DNA of 64,000 nucleotides, taken from NCBI GenBank assembly GCA_963575745.1, contig CAUYUJ010020159.1, positions 520,871 to 584,870 on the forward strand. Reading direction: 5' to 3'. Positions 1 to 9,775 of the stretch are shown here, in pieces (position 1 is the stretch's first letter; the number at the start of each line of letters is the position of its first letter). The translations under genes and the position numbers were made by a program. The DNA is from Prorocentrum cordatum. Taxonomy: Eukaryota > Sar > Dinophyceae > Prorocentrales > Prorocentraceae. The notes beneath the pieces were generated by a model that was given only the letters and a program-made list of their open reading frames with translations, was not told the DNA's origin and searched no databases.

Positions 1-606
1 CTGCGAAGGGAAAAACCCTTCACGGGGGGGGCGGGTCTGTAGAAGGGAGTCTTCACAGGGAGGGGGTTTGTGAAGGAGTCCCTTCACGGGGGGAGGGGGG
101 GCCCGGAATGGATTCCCTTCCGCATGGGGGGGTCTGCGAAGGGAATCCCTTCACAGGGGGGGTCTGTGAAGGGAATCCCTTCACGGGGGGGGGGTATGTG
201 AAGGAATTCCCTTCGCATGGGGGGGCCTGTGAAGGGAATCCCTTCACGGGTGGGGGGTGGGGAGGGGTCCGTGAAGGGAGTCCCTTCACAGGGGGGGTCT
301 GTGGAGGGAATCCCTTCACAGGGGAGGGGGGTCTGTGAAGAGAATCCCTTCACGGGTGGGGGTCTGTGAAGGGAGTCCCTTCACAAGGAGAGGTCTGTGA
401 CGGAAGTCCCTTCACATGGGGGGGGGGTCCGTGACGGGAGTCCTTTACGTGATGGGAGGTGTGATGGCAATCCCTTCACGATATCGGGAGTCTGTGAAGG
501 GAGTACCTTCACTATGGAGAGGGGGGTATGTGAAGAGAATCCCTTCACGGGTGTGAATGTATAGTATGTGAAGGGAGATCCTTCACGGGGGGATGTATGT
601 GAATAT
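1..606. repeat. G-rich minisatellite with a palindrome in each unit
   Basis: About 18 imperfect units of roughly 28-40 bp. Each has a G-run, a TCTGTG-type linker and the near-palindrome GTGAAGGGAATCCCTTCAC, in which GTGAAGGG is the reverse complement of CCCTTCAC. Units diverge towards the right end. No coding signal: long open frames here come only from the repeat. The same half-sites recur once near 11,035-11,095. Confidence 0.9.
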
Positions 607-1310
607 AATATCTTTCCGTGAAGCGAGGGTGGTATGTGAATGCTGCAAACAAATGCATCCTCCTCCTTCTCCCTCCTCCTCCTTCCTCCTCCCTCGTCCT
701 CCTTCCTCCTCCTCCTCCTCCTCCGCCCTCCTCCTCCTCTTCGGGCGCGTGGTGCGCGATCGACAGTGCCTCGCCTGTGGAAGGCTTTCGCTTCAACTCA
801 GCTATTTTGTGCCCGAGCAACTCCTGAGTGCAAATGACGCCCGATCAACGCCCTCTGGCGCGCTGCTAGATGCCGCCGTCGGCGCCCGCGGTGTTCGCTC
901 AGAAGCGTCAGAGGTGCACGCGCGACCGCGACCCCGCGCCCTACCACATGACGCTGGCGGGGATTGGGGTACGTCCAACACCCAGACTCATCTCATCCCA
1001 ATCCTACTCTTCCGCGCTCCTTGTTCCACCCGTACCCTCTGCTTCCCTTCTTGTGCCGCTCCTCCTCCTCCTCCTCCTCCAGGAGGAGGGAGGCCCTCTC
1101 CTCCTCCTCCTCGGTCCGCCTTCCCCTCCTCCTCTTCCAGGATTCAACCTCCGCACATTTTTTTTTGCTGGGGCTCCCTGGGCCGGGCTCCCTGGTGCGA
1201 TTCCAGAGATCGCATCAGAGGGCAAACGAAAATCAGATAGTAAAAAAAAAAAACGGCACGGCCGCGACGCATCGTCGGGGCCCTCTCGGGCCCTCTTGGG
1301 TTTCTTGCAG
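607..1310 (+). other. Pyrimidine-rich intron-like sequence with a possible small exon
   Basis: (TCC)n-rich tracts at about 660-740 and 1,055-1,140 look like the introns further on. Between them, about 857-968 is less repetitive, is open in one frame and is followed by GTACGT, a good donor, so a small 5' exon is possible. The right end, TTTCTTGCAG at 1,301-1,310, is a convincing acceptor. Nothing else is recognisable. Confidence 0.4.
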
Positions 1311-1500
1311 ACCCCCGCCGCCAGGTGGAGGAACCCAGGTCCGCTGTGGCAGTTGGGCGTCGCGACCCGCCCCGCGCGCTGCTGGCCGCGGGATGGGCTC
1401 CACCGACGGAAGCGGAGAGGGCGGCTGACGAGCGCAGCCAGTGGTGGCCGAAGAACCTGCGCTACAAGTACGGCCTGGAGCCGAGCCCTCAGCCGCCTGC
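1311..1500 (+). CDS. Exon of uncharacterised multi-exon gene (first clear exon)
   Basis: After a strong polypyrimidine-CAG acceptor the frame reads a non-repetitive peptide with ERAADERSQWWPKNLRYKYG in its middle, then runs into a Pro/Arg-rich end and a CGACGA tract at about 1,505. Mixed residue composition (W, Y, K, E) in very GC-rich DNA is what separates it from the low-complexity frames around it. I do not recognise the protein. The next exon in the same direction is at 1,832. The exact 3' boundary is unsure because the sequence grades into (GAC)n. Confidence 0.5.
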
Positions 1501-1831
1501 CCCGCCGCGACGACGACGACGACGGCGACGGACGACGGACGACGACGACGACGACGACGACGACCCTTTGGGCCCCGTCCCGCAGGCTCCAGACGGTTCG
1601 GCGCCGTTGTCCCAGACGTTTCGGCGCCGTTGTCCCTTTCGATCGGCTCCCCCTGGTCTGTCTGTCCTGCATCCTCCTCAACCTCCCCCTCTCCACCTCC
1701 TTCCGCGTCTCCTCGTCCTCCCGTCCTCTTCCTCAGGACTCGTTCTCCCTCCTTTTCCGCCTCCTCCTCCTCCTCCTCCTCCTCCTCCTCCTCGTTATCA
1801 TCCCTCCTCCTCCGCATGCCGCCTAGTGCAG
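1501..1831 (+). other. Intron-like: (GAC)n then pyrimidine-rich (TCC)n
   Basis: (GAC)n at 1,505-1,565, then C/T-rich sequence with (TCC)n at 1,755-1,800. It ends in GTGCAG directly before an exon with a clear protein signature. Confidence 0.5.
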
Positions 1832-2177
1832 CCGACCGAGGTTCTCCGATCCTCAAGAGCATTACTTGATCAAGTACGAGTGGCTCAAGGCGGACGCATC
1901 GCACGTGTTGCGCTGCGTGGTGGTTCATCATGAGGAGGATTCCGAGGGCTCGGTGACTGATGACGTGAAGTCATGCTCCTTCAAGACCGTGGTCTGCATC
2001 AAGTGTGGCGCATGGGCCATCGACAGCAACTGGTCGGGCAAAAACCGTTGGCTGGGGGAATGCGCACCGCAGAATCGCACCGTGTACTTCACCAACTGCA
2101 TCAAGCGGGCCCCCAGCTCAGAAGAGAAGGGTGATCGGGGCACGACAGATGAGGATGGGGAGACAGGGGAGACATAA
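1832..2177 (+). CDS. Exon with CxxC motif, uncharacterised protein
   Basis: The acceptor GTGCAG ends at 1,831. The frame then reads a globular peptide of about 115 residues including EHYLIKYEWLKADASHVLRC and a later CIKCGAW, with further Cys residues (SCSFKT, GECAP, TNCIKR) that could complete a zinc site. It turns acidic and Gly-rich and reaches TAA at 2,175-2,177, although a donor before the stop is equally possible. Charge pattern and non-repetitive composition support real coding. The family is unknown to me. I see only a generic resemblance to Cys-paired zinc-ribbon segments found in other dinoflagellate proteins. Confidence 0.6.
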
Positions 2178-2408
2178 GGATGTGCAGGCTGGGCGGAGCA
2201 AGCGGAGGTTGAGGAGTTGGAGTGCGATCGACCGCCCGACGACGACGACGGCAGCGGCGGCGGCGACGACAGCGCCGTCGACGGCGGTGGCGACGACGGT
2301 GGCGACGACGAGGACGACGAGGACGACGGCGACGACGAAGACGACGACGGCCCTCGGCCCGACGGCGGCGGCGGCGACGGCGACGGCGACGATGACGGGG
2401 CAGCCTAG
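2178..2408 (+). other. Asp-rich (GAC)n low-complexity tract
   Basis: GAC/GGC triplets at about 2,225-2,400 give an all Asp/Gly frame ending in TAG at 2,406. It is more likely a triplet expansion inside an intron than a protein segment. Confidence 0.5.
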
Positions 2409-2500
2409 ATCGTGAACGGTAACTTGCCGTACAAGGGCAGCGTCGGGTTCCGCAAGCCCTGGGCGAACTTGGACTCGGACTCCTGGCGCGAAAATCCCTC
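2409..2500 (+). CDS. Candidate short exon
   Basis: Directly after CCTAG at 2,404-2,408 one frame reads NLPYKGSVGFRKPWANLDSD, a mixed peptide with aromatic and charged residues that is not produced by any repeat. It then passes into a Pro-rich, intron-like C/T stretch. I treat it as a short exon of the same gene. Boundaries are inferred only from composition and an AG acceptor. Confidence 0.35.
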
Positions 2501-2655
2501 GCCCCCCCGCCCTCTTGTCTTTTGTAGAGCCCAGCCACCTGTTCCGCCCCCGCTCTTGCCAGAAAGGAGGGAGGGATAGGGGGGGGGAAGGCCGGCCTTC
2601 GGGGGTGCTCTCGAGCGGCTCCAAGGAGGGGCCCGAGTGGCTTCCATGAGGCCAC

Positions 2656-3051
2656 GTGCGGGTCCCGTATCGACCCTCCTCTGCCCCGCTTGGTTTTAGT
2701 GATTCTCTCGAGGCACCCCTGCCCGCGGCGGCGGCATTGCCTGCGCCGCCTGCGCCTGCGGCGCCCATCGCCGACGGCCCACCCCCAGCGGCCGCGGCCG
2801 CGGCTGCCGCTGACCAGCAGCCCGACCAGCCCCCAGCGGCCGCAGCAGCAGTGGCTGCCGCTGACCAGCCTGACCGTCGGCCCGACCAGCCCCCAGCGGT
2901 CTGGCCAGCGGAGTGGGTTCAGGAGCTGGCCGCCAGGCTGGCCGAGCTCAGGGCGAGGGCCGCGGCGAGGGCGGAGGCTGCCGCTGCCGCTGGCCAGGGC
3001 CAGGACGAGGACGAGTCCGACGGGTCGAGCGGGTCGATCAGCTCTGATTAG
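2656..3051 (+). CDS. Ala/Pro-rich exon or low-complexity frame
   Basis: A frame of about 130 residues with repeated blocks of AADQPDQPPAAAAA type, then the amphipathic segment WVQELAARLAELRARAAARA and a Ser/Asp-rich end (DEDESDGSSG) closing at TAG 3,049-3,051. The internal repeat (CCCCCAGCGGCCGC, with DQPD blocks) explains part of the openness, but the heptad-like segment and acidic end look protein-like. No known domain. It could be the Ala-rich end of one transcript or a chance frame in GC-rich DNA. Confidence 0.3.
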   Translation: MRVPYRPSSAPLGFSDSLEAPLPAAAALPAPPAPAAPIADGPPPAAAAAAAADQQPDQPPAAAAAVAAADQPDRRPDQPPAVWPAEWVQELAARLAELRARAAARAEAAAAAGQGQDEDESDGSSGSISSD

Positions 3052-3492
3052 TTGAGGCGCGCACACTACAGGCCGTAGCAGCGAGGCAGCAGGCAGGCAG
3101 GCAGCGAAGCAGCGACCGCGGCGCCGCGTGCGCGCGGACGCGCTTTCGTACATAGTTGATCTCCACTCACTCTCTCCGTCCCTCCCCGCTTCCTCAGGCC
3201 TCTATGTCATCTCCGCCTCCGTGCTTCATCCTTCCCTCCCTCCCTTCAGGCTCCGCTGCCATCCCTTCAGGCTGACTGCCTGCCTGCCAGAGGCCCCGCC
3301 CGCCAGCGCCTCCACGTTCGCGGGTAGCTGCGTGCGCGTTGAGCGCGCCCGACGCGTCGGCGGTAGTATGAGTTTTGTTTACATGTGTACTTTCCCTGCT
3401 GGCGCGAGCACACTATTCGTCCCGCCTCGCTTGGCTCGCGAACTGGCACAGCGAAACAAGCCCAGTGTGCCAGGGTGTGGGGAGGAGGGTGG
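3052..3492. other. No recognisable gene
   Basis: C/T-rich, intron-like sequence. A (GGCA)n-like CAGGCAGGCAGG run lies at about 3,088-3,105. No convincing frame on either strand. Confidence 0.4.
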
Positions 3493-3505
3493 TGAGAGAG
3501 AGAGA

Positions 3506-3591
<86 letters not shown>
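3493..3591. repeat. (GA)n microsatellite
   Basis: About 49 GA units with one or two interruptions. Confidence 0.98.
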
Positions 3592-3593
<2 letters not shown>

Positions 3594-3877
3594 AGGGAGG
3601 ATAGTATATGTGTGTTTGAGTTCAAGGTGAGAAGTACAAGGAGGAAGGATCTGCCACGAGCCAGGCTGCCCATCTTTAGTGTCCAAGCAGGTCGCGTAGA
3701 GGTCCTGAGGCGGCGTGGCGCTGGGGCCTACTCGGGCTGGCCACTTGCTCCACCCCAGGGCCCCTGAGCGACCCGATCGGACGCGAAAGGTGGACGCGGA
3801 CGCTCCAATTTCACCCCGATGTGCCTCGCTGCCCTCACTGCCGCTGCCACCGCTGCCCCCCTCCACCCGCGCTGCAG

Positions 3878-3985
3878 GCGGCAAGGGCCACACCGCCGCC
3901 GACAACGTCCTTGTCATGTCCGCGGAGATGACGCAGCTGCACACGGCCCTGCAGGCAGAGGCTCCTGGCGGCTGGGTCGGGGGTC
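3878..3985 (+). CDS. Candidate short exon
   Basis: Acceptor CGCTGCAG ends at 3,877. The following frame reads GKGHTAADNVLVMSAEMTQL and then a Gly-rich end before C/T-rich intron sequence. Its hydrophobic and polar pattern is unlike the flanking low-complexity DNA. It sits in order with the exons on both sides. No family recognised. Confidence 0.4.
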
Positions 3986-4067
3986 GGTCGGAACGACGAC
4001 GCCCTTGCCTTCCCTGGCCCCGCCCCATCCTTCTGACCTCTCTCCCTCTCTCTCTATATATTTCTTG

Positions 4068-4068
4068 T

Positions 4069-4108
<40 letters not shown>

Positions 4109-4180
4109 CCTCTTCCTCTCTCTCTTCTCCCTCCCCTCTCTATGTCTCTCTCTCTCTCTTCTCTCTCTATTCATCTCTTC

Positions 4181-4252
<72 letters not shown>
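4068..4252. repeat. (CT)n microsatellite, compound
   Basis: Two main CT blocks (about 4,075-4,130 and 4,180-4,252) separated by interrupted CT. It lies in an intron-like stretch. Confidence 0.95.
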
Positions 4253-4254
<2 letters not shown>

Positions 4255-4490
4255 ACCCCCCATCTCCCCTCCACCGCTCCCCTCTCCACCCCATCAATAG
4301 TCGGCGGGGGGAATGTCCTCCTGAGGACAGACTTTGGCAGGTGATGTGGTTCGCTCACGGCTGGCCGCCCATCGGTCGCGGGACTTTGGTTTCCTTGCCA
4401 AAGGGAAGCGGCTTCCTTATCCAAGGCCCCCTTCCCCCCTCCACCCTCCCCCCCCACCCTCCCCCTCCCCCCGCCTCACCCACCGTGCAG

Positions 4491-4637
4491 GGAGAGCCAG
4501 GGAGAGCAGTGACGGGCCTCCGATCCAGGCTGATAAGAAGAAGGGTTCTTCCGCATTCAGCCACGGCTTCAGCAGTTACGAGGCGCGCCACCCTGGTAAG
4601 ACAGGCGCCATCCTTCGCAAACAGGCACCGAGGGATT
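4491..4637 (+). CDS. Candidate exon
   Basis: Acceptor CACCGTGCAG ends at 4,490 after a C-rich tract. The frame reads a Lys/Ser-rich peptide with DKKKGSSAFSHGFSSYEARH and KTGAILRKQAP. A donor would have to lie before the TGA at 4,637-4,639. Composition supports coding. Function unknown. Confidence 0.4.
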
Positions 4638-4639
4638 GA

Positions 4640-5018
4640 GACGGGGCGGGGGGGGGGGGGGAGATCTGTATACGTCGTAGAGCCTGTCGGGGTGAAGCAA
4701 GCAAGGTCGAGCCACAGCTTCGAGTCGAAGCGAGCGAGGCTCGGCAGTGTCTGCTTCTTTCCCGACTGGCTGTACGACAAGCGGCCGCCACGGCTTGCTT
4801 CCCACCTTCCCATCCCATCTATGAGCGCCCTGGGCACTCATAGGGCCCCCGAGGCCCCTGGGGCGCGCTGGGGGTTTGCCGCCGATAGTTCCAGGCTCGT
4901 AAAACTCGCAGTTTTCCGAAGCGGTCCGAAACGGTCCCGAGCCCCGAACCCCTCTAAGAAGCCCCACCCTTGCCATCTGCCATCGGTGCTTGTGAGTTTG
5001 CCCCCCCCCCCGCCCCAG
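4640..5018 (+). other. Intron-like sequence
   Basis: Contains a G-run (4,648-4,660) and a C-run acceptor tract ending CCCCGCCCCAG at 5,018. No convincing frame. Confidence 0.4.
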
Positions 5019-5372
5019 TTTGACACGGACTACCTGCTGCCGTGGAACTCCCCCCAGCCGTTCTTCCGAGGAACCACGCGGGTGTTCGAGAGGCACGAGC
5101 TCAACCAGAGGAAACAGAGGGCCACGCGGCGCTACTACAAGAAACTGATCTTGAAGGGCGGCATCTGTTGGTCGGACAGGGCGGGTGATATCGTGCGCGT
5201 GCCCACCTCCCTCGACTCGTCGGAGTGGGTCCTGAAGGTGCTCGGCGGGGCTACCCTGCTGGACGCTGCCTACGAGGCCATCGCAGAAGCCCCAAAGAAC
5301 GAGCAGGTGATCGAAGTGGTGAATAACTTGGCGCAATGGGCTCCCAATGGGTCTCTGAAGCTAAGTTCAGGA
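5019..5372 (+). CDS. Exon of uncharacterised multi-exon gene
   Basis: A C-run plus CAG gives a strong acceptor at 5,018. The exon encodes about 117 residues of clearly globular sequence, for example YLLPWNSPQPFFRGTTRVFE near the start, RRYYKKLILKGGICWSD in the middle and EQVIEVVNNLAQWAPNGSLK at the end. The frame closes with TGA at 5,373-5,375. A GA-type donor just before it (TTCAG|GATGAC) would instead join it to the exon at 5,649. No Pfam-type domain recognised. One of the most convincing coding segments in this gene. Confidence 0.7.
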
Positions 5373-5648
5373 TGACGAGGTAGGGCGGGCGGGGGTGGTG
5401 GTCCTCCATCCGTGTAACTGCCGAATGCGATTTAATCGAGTGTGCGAAGCACCAAGATTAGAGCCCGAGCCCCATTGTGAAACCCCCCCTCCCCCTCCCC
5501 CTCCTCATCCCCTTCTTCGTCTTCTTCTTCATCCTCCGACTCCTCATCTCCCTCCTATTCCTCCCCACCTCCTCTTCTTATTCCTCCTCCTCATCATCAT
5601 CCTCCCCCCTCCTCCCAGAGTCACTCCCCACTGCCCCGCTCCGCCCAG
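5373..5648 (+). other. Pyrimidine-rich intron
   Basis: C/T-rich with (TCC)n and (CTT)n. It ends at CCGCCCAG (5,641-5,648). Confidence 0.6.
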
Positions 5649-6000
5649 GTGCCCCGCATCGCGGTCGTCAATCCTGCTGCCCCCCCTGACGCACTCTACT
5701 GGGTGCGGGTGCAGTGCAACAAAATGGTCTCCATCGGCAGCACCACGAGCTTCGCCGAGAAGCTGGACATCGTGCCCGTCGTCAAAGCCGACTGGCAGAA
5801 GAAGTGCGCCGCCATGGCCGAAGAGCGCAAGCGGAAGAGGGAGGAGGAGAAGGAGGAGGCTGAGGGGGATGAGGACGACGACGAGGAGGGCGAGGGCGAG
5901 GACAACGGGGGCGCCGAACTCGACGACGACGCCGACGCCGAGGGGGAACAAGAAGGCGCGGCGGCTCAAGCGGCGCCGCCGCAACCTTCCGTCCGGAGGA
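5649..6000 (+). CDS. Exon with Lys/Glu-rich acidic tail
   Basis: After the acceptor the frame reads VPRIAVVNPAAPPDALYWVR, then NKMVSIGSTTSFAEKLDIVP, a basic helix (EERKRKREEEKEE) and an Asp/Glu-rich run. The last part merges into a purine tract at about 6,000, so the exon end is unclear. The acidic stretch may be partly intron. Charged, nuclear-protein-like composition is an observation, not a functional call. Confidence 0.6.
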
Positions 6001-6171
6001 GGGATGAGGAGGAGGATGGGGAGGATGAGGGAGGAGTCCCAGGGAGGAGAAGGGATGTGGGGGAGGAGGAGGAGGGAGGAGGCGGAGGAGGAGGAGGGAG
6101 GAAGAGGATGAGGGGGAGGAGGAGGAGGAGGAGGAGGAGGAGGAGGAGGAGGAGGGGCACTGACCCCCCAG
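6001..6171 (+). other. Purine-rich intron, (GGA)n
   Basis: Almost pure G/A with (GGA)n at 6,110-6,155. It ends with GCACTGACCCCCCAG at 6,171. It is the purine mirror of the (TCC)n introns upstream. Confidence 0.6.
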
Positions 6172-6370
6172 GCACGAAGAGGGACCAAAAGGGCTTCTAT
6201 GCGGAGTGCACTAAGTTCATCATGGATAACTACGGCGACGTGTTCGCCGACAGGGAGGAGTTCAAGAAGGCGAACAAGTTCCGTATGACGTGCACGGAGG
6301 CTGGCATTTACGAGAGGCTGACCGAGTGGTGGGGCGACCACGTTGCATTCGAGGATACTTCTCTGAAGCC
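6172..6370 (+). CDS. Exon of uncharacterised multi-exon gene
   Basis: After a C-run CAG acceptor the frame reads about 66 residues, including QKGFYAECTKFIMDNYGDVF and YERLTEWWGDHVAFEDTS. These are strongly protein-like helical segments. The donor is near 6,365-6,385. The following intron ends in a duplicated acceptor (6,507-6,657). Function unknown. Confidence 0.65.
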
Positions 6371-6506
6371 GACACCTCAGCCAGCTGCTCGATTATCGGG
6401 CTTCGTGCTTCGGTCGGTCGGCCTCGGTTGCTTGGTCGGTCGACGGTCGGCCTTTCACGGACTTTCGGGCCCTTCTTCGGGGTGGGATTCGTGCGATCGA
6501 TCGCCG

Positions 6507-6657
6507 AGCGAGTCGCGATCCGCGACCCCCTTCAGTTCAGGTCGCCCCAAGTGCTCGGCGTGTTCAACACCATCGCGATCGTCAGCGAGTCGCGATCCGC
6601 GACCCCCTTCAGTTCAGGTCGCCCCAAGTGCTCGGCGTGTTCAACACCATCGCGAGT
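6507..6657 (+). repeat. 77-bp tandem duplication spanning a 3' splice site
   Basis: 6,507-6,583 and 6,584-6,657 are identical for about 72 bp. Each copy has CCCCCTTCAGTTCAG followed by exon-like GTCGCCCCAAGTGCTC. Only the second copy continues into the long exon. Two competing acceptors thus lie 77 bp apart (CAG ends at 6,540 and 6,617). Confidence 0.9.
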
Positions 6658-8130
6658 CACTTCATGAAGCCTGAGTACGGGACTGCTTTTGGCGATGCGC
6701 TGCTAGAGGCTCTCAAGTATGCAGTCCCAACGGCCTTCGAGCGGGGCGATGACGGTGCCGAGGACATGTCGCGGCACGTGGACAAGGACGTGCAGTGGTT
6801 GCTCAAGACCCCGAAGGATTGCAAAGTTCTCACGAAGCTGTTCACCCCCATGGCCACGTCCAAAGTGTTCCAGGAGGCTGGGTTGGTATCGCCATTAAAG
6901 CGGAGGCTGCGGGCCAAAACAGCCAGCGACCCTCCGCCGCCGCCCGCTAAGGGCAAGGAGGGCAAGGGCAAGAAGCCTCCAATGAAGAAGAAGAAAGCTC
7001 CCGAAGCAGGCGGCATCAAAAGGAACGCGAAGGGGGGGCGCCAGTCACTCTACCTCGACGACGTTATCAATTGCATCTTTTACTCCGTGAAGGAGGTGGA
7101 ACAGAACGACAGGGACCTCACTGAGATGGGCAGGATGCTGCGGTACGGAGTACGCCTGGGAATCAAGGACTCGGGGGGGCCGCTGGTGATGGCGTTCTTG
7201 GACGATGAGAAGAAGCTGGTTAATGAGAAGATCGCCAAATGGGGTCAGCTCCGTCCTCGCATAATTTCCTACTTGCGGGCGCGTCACGGTCTGAAGCCTG
7301 AGGCCACCGTCGAGGTCGACGACGACGGCGCTGAGGTCGGCCTTGCGGCGAAGGACACAGCGGAGGAGATCTCGCAGTTCACAGCGGCTGTCCTGGCGAT
7401 CCTCGGGGTCGACACGAAGGCGAGGAGGAAGCTCACGACAACGCTGAAGGAGTTCTTGGCTGACAACCCTTTGACGGGCGACATGGATGTGGAGGACATT
7501 TCGACGGTGCATGTCGCGCACACGCGCATGAACGCGGCCATGATCAAGACTACCAAGTACAGCTTCGACCTGAAGGGGGACGGGCAGACCGTCGCCGCGG
7601 GCCTCGCCGAGACGGTGATCAAGATTGTCGACAGCTGCGTACCATCTAACTTGTTCAGGCTTGCCAATCTGTTGATGAAGCTGGTCGTCGCCTGCCGTAA
7701 GAGTCCGACCGACGAGAAGATGAAGCAGCTTGAGGAGATGAAGAAGAAACGCCCCGATGTCCGCGAGTGGGTGCTGATCCTCGAGATGATCGACCCAGTG
7801 ATTTCGGTATTTGCTGAGACTGTGTTTGAAGACGAAGCCACGCTGACCGCGTGGAGCCATGCTCGGCACTTGTACTCGCACATCATGATGCAGAAGTTCT
7901 ACAACCAGGTGTCCTCCAAGCTGACATCCAGTACTGCCCAGAAGTACTGCGCGGATGGACTCGATTTCGTCCATAAGCTCCATCAGTCTGGCGTCGGCTG
8001 TGGCGGGTCCAAGGAGCTCCTCGAGTCTTTCTTCTCCAAGTCGGAGGACTTGGCGGCGTCGTGGGCAAACGTGTTCAAGGTTGCGACCCGCCTCGGCCCG
8101 CACATCGTGGTGGATGTGGGCGAGTCTGTG
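6618..8130 (+). CDS. Long exon of uncharacterised protein (about 500 residues)
   Basis: The largest exon of the gene. It opens after TTCAG at 6,617 with VLGVFNTIASHFMKPEYGTA. It then has a Lys-rich linker (GKEGKGKKPPMKKKKAPEAG, around residue 110), a mostly helical region (LYLDDVINCIFYSVKEVEQN; FDLKGDGQTVAAGLAETVIK; REWVLILEMIDPVISVFAET) and an end around LGPHIVVDVGESVW. The frame stays open to 8,220, but from about 8,160 it consists of GATTCG repeats, so a donor is likely near 8,110-8,150. Non-repetitive, evenly helical composition makes this confidently coding. I do not recognise the family. The basic linker could be a nuclear localisation signal (inference). Confidence 0.8.
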
Positions 8131-8505
8131 TGGAGGCGGCTGTACAGGGCTCATTTCGACTTCTCCGATTCGATTCGGTTCGATTTCGATGGCCTCCGAT
8201 TCCGATTCGATTCGACTTAGGATTTCGATGTGCGGTCCGATCTTTCATTGGAGGCATACTAGCCTGCCGATTTCCGCCGAGTCGACTTCTCCCGACTCAG
8301 CTGCCGATTTCTGCCGATCCGATTCGTCTCGATCGCCGATCCGACTTATCGATTCGATTCTGGGCTCTCCTGGTTGTACGTCGACCGATCGCCCCTCGTC
8401 GCCCCCTCCCTTTGCCTCCGCCTCCCTTCCCATTCCCGCCCCCTCCCCCCCGTCGGGGGCGGGGCTCGGGGGAAGGCACTCCCCCCCCCTCTCTCCTCCC
8501 CGCAG
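8131..8505 (+). other. Intron with (GATTCG)-type repeats
   Basis: Degenerate CGATTC/GATTTC repeats at 8,160-8,360, then a C/T-rich tract ending in CTCCCCGCAG at 8,505. Confidence 0.7.
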
Positions 8506-9198
8506 GCTGAAGCTAACGGCGGCAAGGAGCGCCTGCACGGCACTTAACAAGACAGAGCTTTGGAAGGCCGTGCAGGAGGAGGTGCCCCGTGATGACATCC
8601 CCGAGGCGGGGAGCGCCATGGCGAAACCCATGATGGCCCAGATCTTGGCCAACCACAGGGTCGAGAAGCAAAAGGCCAACCACGCCGAGAGGGTGCGGAA
8701 GTGGAATGACATGGTCCAGATTGCGCTGACCAAGGGCGTCGACGCCGTTGCCGTCCCAGACCAGGGGGGCGAAGTGCAGGTGTCGGACAAGACTGGCGCC
8801 AGCATCGACGCAGGTCTGGACTCTGCTGGCATCACCGTCATCAACGAGAGAACGTACTTCCAGCTGTTCAGGGGTCTCGAGAACAGCTCGTCGCTGCTGA
8901 CACTGATGAAGGCTGAGCGCTTGTCCGACCATCTCAGCAAATGGTCTGTGTCCAGGTGGGTTGAGATCAAAACTGATTCGGCGCCGCAGCAGGGGGCCGA
9001 GGGGGAGGCCGTCGTGGCGCCCACAGCTTCAGCGACTCTAGCGGACAAGGCGCTCGATCACCTCGTCTGTCCAGAGTCCCAGATCACCGTGCCCAAGGGC
9101 GCGATCAAGCTCCTCCTGAACCTTCGTGATGCTCAGCCTTGTGATTTGCGCGAGTTCGAGCTCTGTTTCGGCGGGCGGACGGTGCTCGAGACAGGCGC
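8506..9198 (+). CDS. Exon of uncharacterised protein (about 230 residues)
   Basis: Follows a strong acceptor. Reads continuous globular sequence: ALNKTELWKAVQEEVPRDDI, HAERVRKWNDMVQIALTKGV, SAGITVINERTYFQLFRGLE, SDHLSKWSVSRWVEIKTD and CPESQITVPKGAIKLLLNLR, up to about CFGGRTVLETG. The donor is probably GAGACAG|GCGCGC near 9,194, a GC-type donor of the kind dinoflagellates use. No domain recognised. In line with the exons before and after, so most likely one protein. Confidence 0.75.
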
Positions 9199-9374
9199 GC
9201 TTTCTCCTCCACTTCCTCCACCACCAACCCGAAGAGGAGGAGGAAGAGAAAAACGATGAGGAGGAGGACGGGGAGGAGGGAAGAGGTGAGGAGGAGGATG
9301 CGGATGAGGAGGAGGAGGGAGGATGAGGAGGAGGAGGAGGAGAAGGGATTTTATGACGATGGCACTGGCCTCAG
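9199..9374 (+). other. Purine-rich intron, (GAG)n
   Basis: C/T-rich for the first 30 bases, then almost pure (GAG)n to about 9,345. Acceptor CTGGCCTCAG at 9,374. Confidence 0.6.
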
Positions 9375-9775
9375 GCGCGCGGGTCCGCGCGGGCGGGTAC
9401 GTCAAGTCGGGCATGGTCACGATCGACGACATCAGCTTCCACGTCGTCACCATGCCGATGAGCAACTTCAGGGACATCCGCGGCGCTGCCAGTACGCCCG
9501 CGTGGTCGGTCCCGACGTGCACTGAGAAGGCGCCGCCCACCCTTGATCTCAAGCAGCGCGAGGAGACGGTGCCGATCCCCCCTGAGCTGGGCATCGGCAT
9601 CTCCGAGGCGAAGGTGCTGGCCTACAGCCTGACGGTGAATGCTGCGGCGTACGAGCAGCACATGTCGAGCGGCGACAGGTTGATGCCGCTGATCCGCCCG
9701 AAGTTCGACTGGGAGCATGTCGAAACGAAGACGGACAAGCTCAAGGACGCCGCTTTTGAGCCGCCGCGAGGATGA
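9375..9775 (+). CDS. Exon, possible 3' end of the first gene
   Basis: Reads YVKSGMVTIDDISFHVVTMP, then PIPPELGIGISEAKVLAYSL and PLIRPKFDWEHVETKTDKLK, before TGA at 9,773-9,775. The stop lies at the start of a (GAGGAT) purine run, so either the protein ends here or a GA-type donor leads on to the exon at 11,103. The beta-rich, aromatic composition is protein-like. No homologue recognised. Confidence 0.65.

Noticed and set aside
53-353. Open frames on both strands in the first 600 bp
   Set aside because: They are produced by the minisatellite unit. The peptides are simple Gly/Pro/Phe repeats.
3128-4344. Long frames of (RE)n, (SL)n and (ER)n through the GA/CT microsatellites
   Set aside because: Pure dinucleotide translation without any supporting non-repetitive coding part.
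7045-8154. 369-codon minus-strand frame
   Set aside because: Antisense of the well-supported exon at 6,618-8,130. Openness follows from the GC-rich codon use of the sense strand.
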